A stretch of 64,000 bases of DNA from Pseudothioclava arenosa. GTDB lineage: Bacteria > Pseudomonadota > Alphaproteobacteria > Rhodobacterales > Rhodobacteraceae. The translations under genes and the position numbers were made by a program. Shown here piece after piece: positions 55,739-64,000 of the stretch (positions are counted from its first letter, which is position 1; each line of letters starts with the position of its first letter). The stretch covers positions 124,001 through 188,000 of the forward strand of contig NZ_NTJD01000002.1 of the NCBI RefSeq assembly GCF_002358085.1, read 5' to 3'. Under the pieces are notes generated by a model. The model searched no databases. It was not told the DNA's origin and saw nothing but the letters and a program-made list of their open reading frames with translations.

Positions 55739-56104
55739 TCAGTTGGCAGCCGGCGGCGTCACCGGAGCATCCGCCGCAGGCGGCGTGACCGGCGCATCAT
55801 TGGCCACCGGGGCCGGCGTCGCGACCGGGGCTTCGACCGGCGCGGTTTCGGTCACGCGATCGACGACCGAACCCTCTTCGGCCTTGTTCGCCGCAAGGAT
55901 CGTCAGCGTCACCGAGGTGACGAGAAAGCCCGCCGCAAGGATCCAGGTCATTTTTGACAGCGCGTTGGCTGCCTGACGACCCGTCATCACGCCGCCGCCG
56001 CCACCGCCCATGCCAAGGCCGCCCCCTTCGGAGCGTTGCAACAGCACCACGCCGATCAGCAGCAGTGCCAGAATCAGGTGGATCGAGAGGACGACGGTTT
56101 CCAT
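55739..56104 (-). CDS. secG: Protein translocase subunit SecG
   Basis: A 121-residue SecG. TM1 is near residues 3-22 ([22 protein letters not shown]), the glycine-rich loop is [23 protein letters not shown], and TM2 is about 52-74 ([18 protein letters not shown]). The Pro/Ala/Thr/Val C-terminal tail, with APVTPPAA repeated, is typical of Rhodobacterales SecG and faces the periplasm by the family's topology. It sits upstream of pyrG, 162 bases away. Confidence 0.92.
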   Translation of the reverse strand: METVVLSIHLILALLLIGVVLLQRSEGGGLGMGGGGGGVMTGRQAANALSKMTWILAAGFLVTSVTLTILAANKAEEGSVVDRVTETAPVEAPVATPAPVANDAPVTPPAADAPVTPPAAN

Positions 56105-56229
56105 TTGCGTGAACGAGCCTTCTTTCTATCGACGCGCCTACTTAGGCGAGCGGGGCGCGTGGCGCAAGGGACTTTCCCGCCTTTGTGCCGCTTCGCGTGG
56201 CGCCACCGCGCCGATCCGCGAAAACCCGC

Positions 56230-56258
56230 TTTCGCGCAGCCGCCACACTCGCTATAGG
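56230..56258 (+). promoter_or_regulatory. Candidate promoter of purA
   Basis: TTTCGC (56230-56235), 17 bases, TATAGG (56253-56258), 36 bases before the purA ATG. The -10 is good, the -35 weak. Confidence 0.4.
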
Positions 56259-56294
56259 AAGTGCGGTTTTTCCAAAAGAGCCAAGGAGAGTCTC

Positions 56295-57590
56295 ATGGCC
56301 AATGTCGTCGTCGTCGGCGCCCAGTGGGGTGACGAGGGGAAAGGCAAAATCGTTGACTGGCTGTCGGAACGCGCCGATGTGATCGCGCGCTTTCAGGGCG
56401 GCCATAACGCGGGCCATACGCTCGTGATCGACGGCAAGGTCTACAAGCTGCACGCGCTGCCCTCGGGCGTGGTGCGCGGCGGCAAGCTGAGCGTGATCGG
56501 CAACGGTGTCGTGCTCGACCCGTGGCACCTTCTGAAAGAGATCGAGACGATCCGCGCCCAGGGCGTCGAGATCACGCCCGAAACGCTGATGATCGCGGAA
56601 AACACGCCGCTGATCCTGCCGTTCCACGGCGAACTCGATCGCGCCCGCGAAGAGGCGGCCTCGAAAGGCACCAAGATCGGCACAACCGGGCGCGGCATCG
56701 GCCCGTGCTATGAAGACAAGGTCGGGCGCCGCGTGATCCGCGTGGCGGATCTGGCCGATGACGAGACCCTCGAGGCGCGCGTCGACCGGGCGCTGCAGCA
56801 CCACGACCCGCTGCGCAAGGGCCTTGGCATCGAGCCGGTCGATCGCGAAGCGCTGCTCGCGCAGCTCAAGGACATCGCGAAAGACATCCTCCCCTTCGCC
56901 GCTCCGGTCTGGAAAGTGCTGAACGAGAAGCGCAAGGCGGGCAACCGCATCCTGTTCGAAGGCGCGCAGGGCTCGCTTCTGGACATCGACTTCGGCACCT
57001 ACCCGTTCGTCACCTCGTCGAACGTGATCGCGGGGCAGGCGGCGACCGGCGTCGGCATCGGTCCGGGCGCGATCGACTACGTGCTGGGCATCGTCAAGGC
57101 CTACACCACCCGCGTCGGCGAAGGCCCGTTCCCGACCGAGCTGCATGACGCCGATGGCGAGCGTCTGGGCACGCGCGGCCATGAATTCGGCACCACCACC
57201 GGGCGCAAGCGCCGCTGTGGCTGGTTCGATGCGGCACTGGTGCGCCAGACCTGCGCGATTTCGGGGATCAACGGCATCTCGCTGACCAAGCTCGACGTGC
57301 TCGACGGGTTCGAGACGCTGAAGATCTGCGTCGGCTACGACCTCGACGGCACGCGGCTCGACTACCTGCCGACCGCCGCCGATCAGCAAGCGCGCTGCAC
57401 CCCGATCTACGAGGAAATGCCCGGCTGGTCGGAATCGACCGAAGGCGCGCGTTCCTGGGCGGACCTGCCGGCGAATGCGATCAAATACGTGAAGCGTGTC
57501 GAAGAGTTGATCGACTGCCCGGTGGCGCTCCTGTCCACCAGCCCCGAGCGCGACGACACGATCCTCGTGACCGATCCCTTCGCGGATTGA
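56295..57590 (+). CDS. purA: Adenylosuccinate synthetase
   Basis: A 431-residue enzyme starting [20 protein letters not shown] (GTP-binding loop with the catalytic aspartate). It has [13 protein letters not shown] (catalytic histidine), [14 protein letters not shown] and [21 protein letters not shown]. It makes adenylosuccinate from IMP, aspartate and GTP. The start follows AAGGAGAG. The downstream oxidoreductase gene follows 4 bases after the stop. Confidence 0.95.
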   Translation: MANVVVVGAQWGDEGKGKIVDWLSERADVIARFQGGHNAGHTLVIDGKVYKLHALPSGVVRGGKLSVIGNGVVLDPWHLLKEIETIRAQGVEITPETLMIAENTPLILPFHGELDRAREEAASKGTKIGTTGRGIGPCYEDKVGRRVIRVADLADDETLEARVDRALQHHDPLRKGLGIEPVDREALLAQLKDIAKDILPFAAPVWKVLNEKRKAGNRILFEGAQGSLLDIDFGTYPFVTSSNVIAGQAATGVGIGPGAIDYVLGIVKAYTTRVGEGPFPTELHDADGERLGTRGHEFGTTTGRKRRCGWFDAALVRQTCAISGINGISLTKLDVLDGFETLKICVGYDLDGTRLDYLPTAADQQARCTPIYEEMPGWSESTEGARSWADLPANAIKYVKRVEELIDCPVALLSTSPERDDTILVTDPFAD

Positions 57591-57594
57591 TCGG

Positions 57595-58203
57595 ATGCGC
57601 GTTCTGTTGATCGACGGGCATCCCGATGCCGATCGGCTGAGCGCGCGCCTGCTTGACCTCTACGCTCTGGCGCTGCCCGAAGGGTGCGCGCCCGAGCGGC
57701 TGGCGCTGCGCGACCTGGATTTCGACGTGCTGGCCACGCGCTCTTACGAGGGCATGCCCGCGATGGAGCCTGACCTTGCGCGCCTGTTCGAGGCGATCCG
57801 CGCCGCCGATCACATCGTTCTGGCCTTCCCGATGTGGTGGGGCGGCGCGCCCGCGCTGGTGCAGGGCACGATCGAGCGGCTGTTCCTGCCCGGCCAGTCC
57901 TTTGCCTATCACGCCAAGGACCCGTTCTGGGACAAGCTGCTCAAGGGCCGCTCGGCTGATCTGCTGGTGACGATGGACACGCCGCCGCTGGTGTTGCGCT
58001 GGCTCTGGGGCTTCCCGATCGGGCGGCGTTGGAAGCGGCAGATCCTCGGCTTTGTCGGCATCCGACCGGTGCGCGTGCATTGCTTCGGCCCAGTGCGCCG
58101 GGGTGGGGCGGAACGTGGCCTGCCGCGCTGGCGCCTGCGGCTCGCGCGTGCCGCTGCCACCGCCTCCAAACTGAAACGACCGCCCAAGGGGAATACGCCA
58201 TGA
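57595..58203 (+). CDS. NAD(P)H-dependent oxidoreductase, flavodoxin-like fold
   Basis: A 202-residue protein of the NQO1/KefF/MdaB fold group: RVLLIDGHPDADRLSARL (flavin phosphate loop), AADHIVLAFPMWWGGAPALVQGTIERLFLPG (flavin and dimer contact) and WLWGFPIGRRWKRQILGFVGI. It likely reduces quinones with NAD(P)H and FMN or FAD. The C-terminus is Arg/Lys/Pro-rich. It is joined to purA (4-base gap) and overlaps the DUF2842 gene by 4 bases. Confidence 0.8.
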   Translation: MRVLLIDGHPDADRLSARLLDLYALALPEGCAPERLALRDLDFDVLATRSYEGMPAMEPDLARLFEAIRAADHIVLAFPMWWGGAPALVQGTIERLFLPGQSFAYHAKDPFWDKLLKGRSADLLVTMDTPPLVLRWLWGFPIGRRWKRQILGFVGIRPVRVHCFGPVRRGGAERGLPRWRLRLARAAATASKLKRPPKGNTP

Positions 58204-58463
58204 GCCTGTCATACAAAGCCCGCCGTCGTCTCTCGATCCTGGCGCTTGTCGTGGGGCTGCCCGCCTATATCGTGGCGGCTGTCACGCTGGTGAACTGGTT
58301 CGACGCGCAGTTTGGCCGCCTGCCGATCTGGGGCGAGTTGCTGGTCTATATCGGGCTCGGCTTCCTCTGGGCCCTGCCGCTCAAGCCGATCTTCACCGGT
58401 GTCGGGCGCGAAGACCCCGAGGCTGAACAAAATAAAACGGAGCGGCAGGGCCCCTCCGCCTGA
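58200..58463 (+). CDS. DUF2842 membrane protein
   Basis: An 87-residue protein with two predicted membrane helices (about 12-30: LSILALVVGLPAYIVAAVTLV; about 45-63: GELLVYIGLGFLWALPLKPIF) and a short charged C-terminal tail. The arrangement and the WALPLKPIF motif match the alphaproteobacterial DUF2842 family, whose function is unknown. Translationally coupled (ATGA) to the oxidoreductase. Confidence 0.8.
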   Translation: MSLSYKARRRLSILALVVGLPAYIVAAVTLVNWFDAQFGRLPIWGELLVYIGLGFLWALPLKPIFTGVGREDPEAEQNKTERQGPSA

Positions 58464-58483
58464 TCTGATCCGGGTGTTTCGCC

Positions 58484-60883
58484 TCAGGCCTGCTTGGCCT
58501 CGGCATAGAAGCGCGACGCCTCCGCGATCGCATATTGGCCGCGCTTCACCTTGGTGATCTTGCCCTGACGCAGCAGCGTGCCAAAAACCCGCAGCCGATC
58601 CTCGCGCGAGAAATCCGCGCCTTCGTCGAGGCTCGAGACCTTGCGCATGATCTGCGGCGGCGAGAAATGCGGCCGCCCTTCAATTTGCGAGGTATAGGCG
58701 GCGGCGGCTTCCAGCAGCTCGGCCAGGCCTTGCGTGTCGCGGCTTTCGGCGAATTCGGCAAAGCTGGTCGCCTCTTCCGCGCTCAGCGGGGGCGTCGCCT
58801 CGATTTCATCGCGCGGGGTCGCGGCCTGCAGTTCAACGGCCGCGATCCGGCGCGGGCGGACCGGCGCGGGTTCAGCGGGTGCGGCCTCGGCCTCGGGATG
58901 GTCGATGCGCTGCGCCGACACCAGAACCAGCGGCGCGGGGCGCTTCGGCTCGACCGAGGGGCGTTCGGTGCGGGCGCCACCCGTCACGACGGGGCGGCGC
59001 GGACGCACGGCCTTGTTCAGGTCGGCGCGATAGTCGCGGGTTTCGTCCGTGGGGGCCGCACCCTTGTCGTCCCCGCGCGAGCGGCGGTCGGCCACGGTCG
59101 CGGCCACGGCGGCCTTGAGATGGGCGATGGCCGAGAACCGGCGGCGCGTCTCTTCGGTGGCCCCGCGCGATTCGGCCTCTTCCATCAGGCGCGTGAGTTC
59201 ATTTTCGTGATCGGTGCCTTCCGGCTCGGTACGCGTGCGCGGCTCTTTCTCGGGCAGCGGCAGCGTCGCGTAGATCGCGTCTTCGCCTTCGTCCTCGTCC
59301 AGCGCGGCGGCGGGGGCCTCTTCATCGGCCTCTTCGACATCGAATGCCTCGTCCTCGAACGCTTCGGCCTCGAGGTTCACATCCTCTGCAAGCTCGGCTT
59401 CCTCGAAGTCAACGGCCACAGGTGCATCACCCGCGTCTTCCTCGACCTCGGCCAGCTCACGCATCAGTTCGGCTTCGTCCTCGGGCGAAAGCACCGGCTC
59501 CGGCGCTTCGAACGCGCCCATCTCGTCGGCATCGATGGTTCCCGGCGCCTGCGCCTCCCCGGCGTCGAGGATCAGCGGCTCGACCCGGCGCACCTTGATC
59601 ACACGGGCGCGCACCGGCTCTTGCTCGGGCTCCTGTTCCGGCGCTTCGGCCTGCGCAGCTTCAGGCTCGGCGTCCAGCGTTTCGACCGGCCCGGCGAGCG
59701 CCGCCGTAATCGTGTCGAGGTCGATGTCCTCGGCATAGACCGCGTCGGCGAACTCCGTGTCCGCGGGCTCGTCCTCGGCGTCCAACGCTTCGGCTTCGAG
59801 ATCGTCCTCGAACTCCGCCCAATCGGCTTCGGCCTGAATCTCTTCGGCGTCGTTTTCCGAGGCGGCTTCCGGCGCCTCAACCTCGTCTTCGGCTTCAAGC
59901 TCGTCCTCGAAAGCCTCATCCTCGACGACTTCGGCTTCAGGCTCGACGGCGGTCATTTCCGCCTCGGTCTCGGGCTCTTCGATCACCGCCTCAGCCGGGG
60001 CGGCTTCGGCTGAGGCTTCGACCGGCTCAGGCGTCGGCTCCGTCGCCAGAATCAGCGCCTCGCGGGCTGCCTCCGCGATCGCGGCGCGGCGCAATGCCTG
60101 ACGGCGCTGCGCACGGGCGAGACGACCGGCGCTCAGGTTGGGCTGGGGCGCCTCGGTTTCGGCGGGCTCTTCTGCGACCGGGGCTTCGACCTCGGGCATG
60201 ACCTCCGCCGGAGCAGGCTCTGCCGCGACCTCTTCGGTTTCGGCAGCCTCTTCGGTAACCTCGGCGGGCGCCTCGTCGGACGCGTTCTCTTCGACCTCGA
60301 CCTCGACCTCGGTCTCGTCCTCGTGCAGCGGGCCACCCATGTCGATCGCGTAATCGAAGGCGGGGGCGGCGCCCGAGACGGGCTCGTCGATCGTCTCGGC
60401 GAACTCGTCGTCATAGCTGGCCTGACGCGCGCTGGCGGCACGGGCATTGGCGACGGCGGCGCGGATACGCTGCAGCTTCATCGCAACGGAATCGGCTTCT
60501 GCGACCTCGGGCGCGGCCTCCGGAGCAGGCTGCGGCGCGGGGGGCGCTTCGGCAACGGGGCTCGGCGCAGGCGTCGCGGTTTGCGGCGCGGGGGCGGAGA
60601 TCGGCGCAGGTTGCGCGGCGGGCTCTTCGGCGGCGCGCAGCACAAGGCCTTGTTTGTCGAGGCGCGCTTCGACCCGGCGGTTGATTTCGCGTTCGGCGAT
60701 CTGGTGCAGCATCTCGGCGTCGGGCGTCGGCGGCTCGGCCCCGAAATAGCGGTCCTCGGCCGCGAGATCGCGGAAATACTCGGCGATCTTCTGCATCGTC
60801 TGGAAGGGTTGGTCAAAACCCTCGAGCGTGCAGGAGAAGGTCCCGTAAGATACGGTGAGAATTCGGTTATTCGCACCTACCAT
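58484..60883 (-). CDS. Large acidic protein of unknown function (799 aa)
   Basis: Three regions. An N-terminal globular domain (about 1-90) begins VGANNRILTVSYGTFSCTLEG and has PFQTMQKIAEYFRDLAAEDRYFGAE. A central low-complexity region of about 600 residues is dominated by Glu, Ala, Pro, Asp and Val, with one basic island (LARAQRRQALRRAAIAEA). The C-terminal domain (about 700-799) has PPQIMRKVSSLDEG, FSREDRLRVFGTLLRQGK and ITKVKRGQYAIAEASRFY, which looks like a winged helix. I have seen the N-domain in Rhodobacterales proteins labelled as chemotaxis proteins or kinases, but no kinase or CheA motif is present. No signal peptide or membrane segment. Confidence 0.75.
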   Translation of the reverse strand: MVGANNRILTVSYGTFSCTLEGFDQPFQTMQKIAEYFRDLAAEDRYFGAEPPTPDAEMLHQIAEREINRRVEARLDKQGLVLRAAEEPAAQPAPISAPAPQTATPAPSPVAEAPPAPQPAPEAAPEVAEADSVAMKLQRIRAAVANARAASARQASYDDEFAETIDEPVSGAAPAFDYAIDMGGPLHEDETEVEVEVEENASDEAPAEVTEEAAETEEVAAEPAPAEVMPEVEAPVAEEPAETEAPQPNLSAGRLARAQRRQALRRAAIAEAAREALILATEPTPEPVEASAEAAPAEAVIEEPETEAEMTAVEPEAEVVEDEAFEDELEAEDEVEAPEAASENDAEEIQAEADWAEFEDDLEAEALDAEDEPADTEFADAVYAEDIDLDTITAALAGPVETLDAEPEAAQAEAPEQEPEQEPVRARVIKVRRVEPLILDAGEAQAPGTIDADEMGAFEAPEPVLSPEDEAELMRELAEVEEDAGDAPVAVDFEEAELAEDVNLEAEAFEDEAFDVEEADEEAPAAALDEDEGEDAIYATLPLPEKEPRTRTEPEGTDHENELTRLMEEAESRGATEETRRRFSAIAHLKAAVAATVADRRSRGDDKGAAPTDETRDYRADLNKAVRPRRPVVTGGARTERPSVEPKRPAPLVLVSAQRIDHPEAEAAPAEPAPVRPRRIAAVELQAATPRDEIEATPPLSAEEATSFAEFAESRDTQGLAELLEAAAAYTSQIEGRPHFSPPQIMRKVSSLDEGADFSREDRLRVFGTLLRQGKITKVKRGQYAIAEASRFYAEAKQA

Positions 60884-61026
60884 GACAAACTCACTTTCTT
60901 CTGGTCCGCTCTTACATCCAACATATTCGGGTAAACTGGTTCTTAAGCGTGAACGAAAAAAGGCATTTCAGAGGAATTTTGCGGGATGAGATTGCGTTTC
61001 GCTGCCGCAATCGGCATCTAACCTCA

Positions 61027-61680
61027 ATGACGCACATGATTTTACAGGTTCGGACCGGGGTCACGCTTTTGGGCGGCGGAGCTGCATCTGCGGCCGATGT
61101 TGCCCATGCATTGACAATCGCGCCCGTTCTGGTGGCGGCCGATGGCGGCGGGGACCGGGCGCTGGAGCTGGGGCTGGAGCCCGAGGCGGTGATTGGCGAT
61201 CTCGACAGTCTTTCGCAGGTGGCGCGGGCGCGTCTGGCGGGGCGCGTCCATCACATTGCCGAGCAAGACAGCACCGATTTCGCGAAATGCCTCTATTCCG
61301 TCGAGGCGCCGTTCTATCTGGCGCTGGGCTTCGACGGGCGGCGTCTGGATCACACGCTCTCGGCGCTGTCGGTCGTGGCCGCGCGGCCCGGGCAGCGGAT
61401 CGTGATGCTGGCCGAGGAAGACGTGATCTTTCGGATGCCGCCCCGGCTTGCGCTTGACCTGCCCGCAGGTGCGCGCGTCTCGCTGATGCCCTTCGGCGCG
61501 TTTCGCGGCGAGTCCGAGGGGCTGCGCTGGCCGATCTCGGGGATCGGGTTCGCGCCCGACGGACGGATCGGCACCTCGAACGAGGCGACCGGGTCAGTCA
61601 CGCTTCGGGGGGAAGGATCGGCGCTTGTCCTGCTTGAGAAAGCGCATCTGCGCGCCGCACTTTCCGGTCTCGGGCTGTGA
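61027..61680 (+). CDS. Thiamine pyrophosphokinase
   Basis: A 217-residue TPK. It shows VLVAADGGGDRALELG, PEAVIGDLDSLS, EQDSTDFAKCLYSV, ALGFDGRRLDHTLSAL and GTSNEATGSVTL. These are the ATP/Mg and thiamine contacts of the family, which makes thiamine diphosphate from thiamine. I see no Shine-Dalgarno before the ATG at 61027 and no TPP riboswitch. ATG at 61036 is an alternative. Its last 83 bases overlap the 3' end of the DMT gene on the opposite strand. Confidence 0.88.
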   Translation: MTHMILQVRTGVTLLGGGAASAADVAHALTIAPVLVAADGGGDRALELGLEPEAVIGDLDSLSQVARARLAGRVHHIAEQDSTDFAKCLYSVEAPFYLALGFDGRRLDHTLSALSVVAARPGQRIVMLAEEDVIFRMPPRLALDLPAGARVSLMPFGAFRGESEGLRWPISGIGFAPDGRIGTSNEATGSVTLRGEGSALVLLEKAHLRAALSGLGL

Positions 61681-62566
61681 CGCGCTCGCGGTGGATCAGG
61701 TAAAGCCCCGAACCGGTGATGATCGCGATGCCGATCCATGACGAGAGGTTCGGGAAGTCGCGAAACACCAGATAGCCGAACAGCGTCGCGGTGATCATCT
61801 CGAAGTAATGCAGCGGCGCCAGCGTCGAAGAGGGCGCGAATTTCAGCGCGTAGCTCATCGAGATATGGCTTATCGTCGAGGCCAGCCCCACGCCCGCGCA
61901 CCAGATCCAGAAGATCCCCTGCGGCAGGTCGAACCGCACCTGCTCGGCGCCAAGGCTGCCGCCGAGGGCCAGGAATGGCAGGCAGATCAGCACACCGTAA
62001 ACGGCGGTCTGGAACTGCATCGGGATCGGGTGCACCTCGCGCGAGAGGCGCCGGGTGATCATCATGTAAAGCGCGAAGAACAGTGCCGTGCCCAGCGGAA
62101 ACAGCGCCACCGTGCCGAACTCCGAAAACGACGGCTGGATCACGAACAGCGCGCCGATAAAGCCCACGACCGCCGCGCCCAGGCGCCGTGGCCCGACCTC
62201 TTCGCCCATGAAGAACCGCCCGATCAGCAAGATGATGAAGGGCTCGACAAAGGCGATCGCCAGCGCGTCGGCGATCGGCATCAGCCGCACGGCGGCGACG
62301 AAGGAAAAAGTCGCCAGCACCGAGAAGCCCGCGCGCGCCAGCCCCAGCCAGAGCAACCGCCCCGAAAGGGGCACCGCCAGAGAATGCCCCAGCAGCAGTG
62401 CCACCGGCGCCATCAGCAGCCCCTGCATCAGATAGCGTCCAAGCGTGACCGTGCCTACCGCGACCTCTTGTGCCGCGAGCTTCGAGGCCACGTCGATCAA
62501 GGGCGCGGAGGCGCAGAAGAACAGCATCAATGCGATGCCGGGAAGGATGCGGTCCTGGTCGTTCAT
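61598..62566 (-). CDS. DMT superfamily (EamA/RhaT) transporter
   Basis: A 322-residue protein with ten predicted helices and two EamA repeats (about 8-140 and 150-290): ADALAIAFVEPFIILLIGRFFMGEEVGPRR, and LKFAPSSTLAPLHYFEMITATLFGYLVFRDFP. A hydrophilic C-terminal tail of about 30 residues lies in the stretch that overlaps thiN antiparallel. It is not close in sequence to the DMT protein at 9.8 kb. Substrate unknown. Confidence 0.85.
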   Translation of the reverse strand: MNDQDRILPGIALMLFFCASAPLIDVASKLAAQEVAVGTVTLGRYLMQGLLMAPVALLLGHSLAVPLSGRLLWLGLARAGFSVLATFSFVAAVRLMPIADALAIAFVEPFIILLIGRFFMGEEVGPRRLGAAVVGFIGALFVIQPSFSEFGTVALFPLGTALFFALYMMITRRLSREVHPIPMQFQTAVYGVLICLPFLALGGSLGAEQVRFDLPQGIFWIWCAGVGLASTISHISMSYALKFAPSSTLAPLHYFEMITATLFGYLVFRDFPNLSSWIGIAIITGSGLYLIHRERVTARDRKVRRADALSQAGQAPILPPEA

Positions 62567-62612
62567 GTCTCAATCGCTAGCGGGCGCCGGCGCCCGCGTC
62601 CATCGGGAAGTT

Positions 62613-62713
62613 GGGGGCTCTGCCCCCGACTGCGCAGGCGCAGTCTCCCTTGGGATATTTGTGGCAAAATGAAAGGGCTTTCATCGAGCCCGAAATACTC
62701 CGGGGGGTGAATT
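62613..62713. repeat. Dispersed repeat, paired inverted units, copy 5
   Basis: Nearly identical to copy 4 (51233-51332), with a handful of differences and the same order of hairpins and inverted units. It is followed by a further GC hairpin (GGGGGCAGAGCCCCC region, 62734-62749) just before the purU stop. Confidence 0.75.
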
Positions 62714-62757
62714 CGGGCCGGGAGGACCGAAGAGGGGGCAGAGCCCCCCTTTGCGCC

Positions 62758-63642
62758 TTAGCCCATCCGTTCCGACGCGTAGGAGCCGGGGGAGGCGGGG
62801 AAGACCACGGTCTTGTTCCCGTTCAGGAACACGCGCTGATGGATATGCGCGTGGATCGCGCGGGCGAGCACCTGCGCCTCGACATCGCGGCCGAGCGAGA
62901 CGTAATCCTCGGGCGACTGGGCGTGGGTGATGCGCACCGTGTCCTGTTCGATGATTGGGCCTTCATCGAGATCGGCGGTCACGTAATGCGCCGTCGCTCC
63001 GATCAGTTTCACGCCGCGTTCATAGGCCTGCTTGTAGGGGTTCGCGCCCTTGAAGGACGGCAGGAAGGAGTGGTGGATATTGATGATCCGCCCCGACATC
63101 TTCTGGCAAAGCTGATCCGAGAGGATCTGCATGTAGCGCGCCAGCACCACCAGCTCGGCCCCGGTTTCCTCGACCACGGCCATCAGCTGCGCCTCGGCCT
63201 GGGGCTTGTTGTCCTTGGTCACGCGGATCTGGTGGAAGGGGATGTCGTGGTTCACCACGACCTTCTGGTAGGTCATGTGGTTCGAGATCACGCCCACGAT
63301 CTCGATGGGCAGCGCGCCGATGCGCCAGCGATAGAGCAGGTCGTTCAGGCAATGGCCGAAATTCGACACCATCAGCAGGACCTTGGTCTTGTGCGAGGCG
63401 TCATGGATCGCCCAGTCCATGCCGAACGTGGCGGCGACCGGTTCGAAGGCGCCGCGCAGGGCCTCGACGCCCACGCCCTTCTCCGAAGTGAAGGAGACGC
63501 GCATGAAGAAATTGCCGGTCAGCGGGTCGTCATACTGATGCGAGTCGGTGATGTTGCAGCCCTGATCGGCCAAGCAATTGGCGATTGCCGCGACGATGCC
63601 GCGGGTCGAGGCGCATTTCACGGTCAGAACATAGGCCGTCAT
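62758..63642 (-). CDS. purU: Formyltetrahydrofolate deformylase
   Basis: A 294-residue PurU. An N-terminal ACT domain (about 1-75: VLTVKCASTRGIVAAIANCLADQG) precedes a formyl-transferase-like domain with KVLLMVSNFGHCLNDLLYRW, VISNHMTYQ, VVVNHDIPFH, and the catalytic region INIHHSFLPSFKGANPYKQAYERGVKLIGATAHYVT and DLDEGPIIEQD. It hydrolyses 10-formyl-THF to THF and formate. Start at 63642. Confidence 0.94.
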   Translation of the reverse strand: MTAYVLTVKCASTRGIVAAIANCLADQGCNITDSHQYDDPLTGNFFMRVSFTSEKGVGVEALRGAFEPVAATFGMDWAIHDASHKTKVLLMVSNFGHCLNDLLYRWRIGALPIEIVGVISNHMTYQKVVVNHDIPFHQIRVTKDNKPQAEAQLMAVVEETGAELVVLARYMQILSDQLCQKMSGRIINIHHSFLPSFKGANPYKQAYERGVKLIGATAHYVTADLDEGPIIEQDTVRITHAQSPEDYVSLGRDVEAQVLARAIHAHIHQRVFLNGNKTVVFPASPGSYASERMG

Positions 63643-63770
63643 TCATCCATCCTTTTCGCTGTCTGCCAAGGCGTTGTGGGTCTCTAGCGCGGCGCGCAGA
63701 CTTGCACAATCCTTCGAGCCCGCGTCTGCTGCGTGCAGGATTGCGACGGCGCGGCACGTAAAGGCGACGA

Positions 63771-63803
63771 AAAACGCGCGCGCCCCAAGCAGGACACGCG
63801 CGC
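63771..63803 (-). terminator. Terminator after the ferredoxin gene
   Basis: A 7-base stem GCGCGCG / CGCGCGC with a 14-base loop, followed on the minus strand by GTTTTTCG. It lies 31 bases after the ferredoxin stop. Confidence 0.5.
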
Positions 63804-63833
63804 CTTGATTGCCTTTGCTCCGCCGGGGCGCGA

Positions 63834-64000
<167 letters not shown>

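Noticed and set aside
60884-61026. TPP riboswitch before the thiamine pyrophosphokinase gene
   Set aside because: The 143-base gap lacks the conserved CUGAGA / ACCUGA-type THI-box elements.

Overview
This 64 kb, GC-rich window is a chromosomal segment of an alphaproteobacterium of the Rhodobacterales (Rhodobacter/Paracoccus group). The evidence is the PccR-type regulator beside propionyl-CoA carboxylase, a ChoXWV-BetIBA choline locus, a PhaZ/PhaC/PhaP/PhaR locus, short ProS, HdaA, and an omega-transaminase very like the Paracoccus enzyme. Genus is not decided. Nearly everything is core metabolism. I see no phage, IS element, CRISPR array, rRNA or tRNA.

Layout. 1-5.5 kb: end of a histidinol-phosphatase-like gene, two purine aminohydrolases (8-oxoguanine and guanine deaminase) meeting stop to stop, MgtE, and 5-formyl-THF cyclo-ligase. 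5.5-10.7 kb: YmdB-like phosphoesterase, SLC13-type permease, YebC, and two exporters. 10.7-17.5 kb: choline uptake (choXWV, minus) diverging from betIBA (plus) across a palindromic BetI-type site; imported choline would be oxidised to glycine betaine. 17.5-28.6 kb: nuclease, YdcH-like protein, then the propionyl-CoA to succinyl-CoA route: pccR diverging from pccB, five small (mostly secreted or lipoprotein) genes, pccA and methylmalonyl-CoA mutase. 28.7-37 kb: GNAT, TerB-DnaJ protein, EEP nuclease, polyphosphate genes ppx and ppk, hdaA and an AI-2E family permease. 37-42.5 kb: proS, di-haem peroxidase, lolCD, an ArsC/Spx-like protein and cold-shock protein. 42.7-49.6 kb: thrS and the polyhydroxyalkanoate locus. 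49.6-53.8 kb: two alpha/beta hydrolases, a transaminase and an outer-membrane barrel. 53.9-64 kb: pyrG, secG, purA, flavodoxin-fold oxidoreductase, DUF2842, a 799-residue acidic protein, thiN, a DMT exporter, purU and the end of a ferredoxin.

The carbon-storage and propionate parts belong together: PhaR, phasin, synthase and depolymerase control PHA, while PccR controls the assimilation of propionyl-CoA, a PHA precursor. The most informative non-coding sequence is regulatory. Three exact CTGC-N3-GCAG sites surround the phasin promoter. TTTGCAAA sites sit on the pccR promoter and upstream of pccB, and one more lies just upstream of phaR. The best anomalies are an alpha/beta hydrolase whose nucleophile serine is replaced by tryptophan, a dispersed intergenic repeat family with five copies here, and the acidic 799-residue protein of unknown function. 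I did not find a clearly new biological system. Starts were moved from the longest open frame where homology or a ribosome binding site favoured a shorter form.
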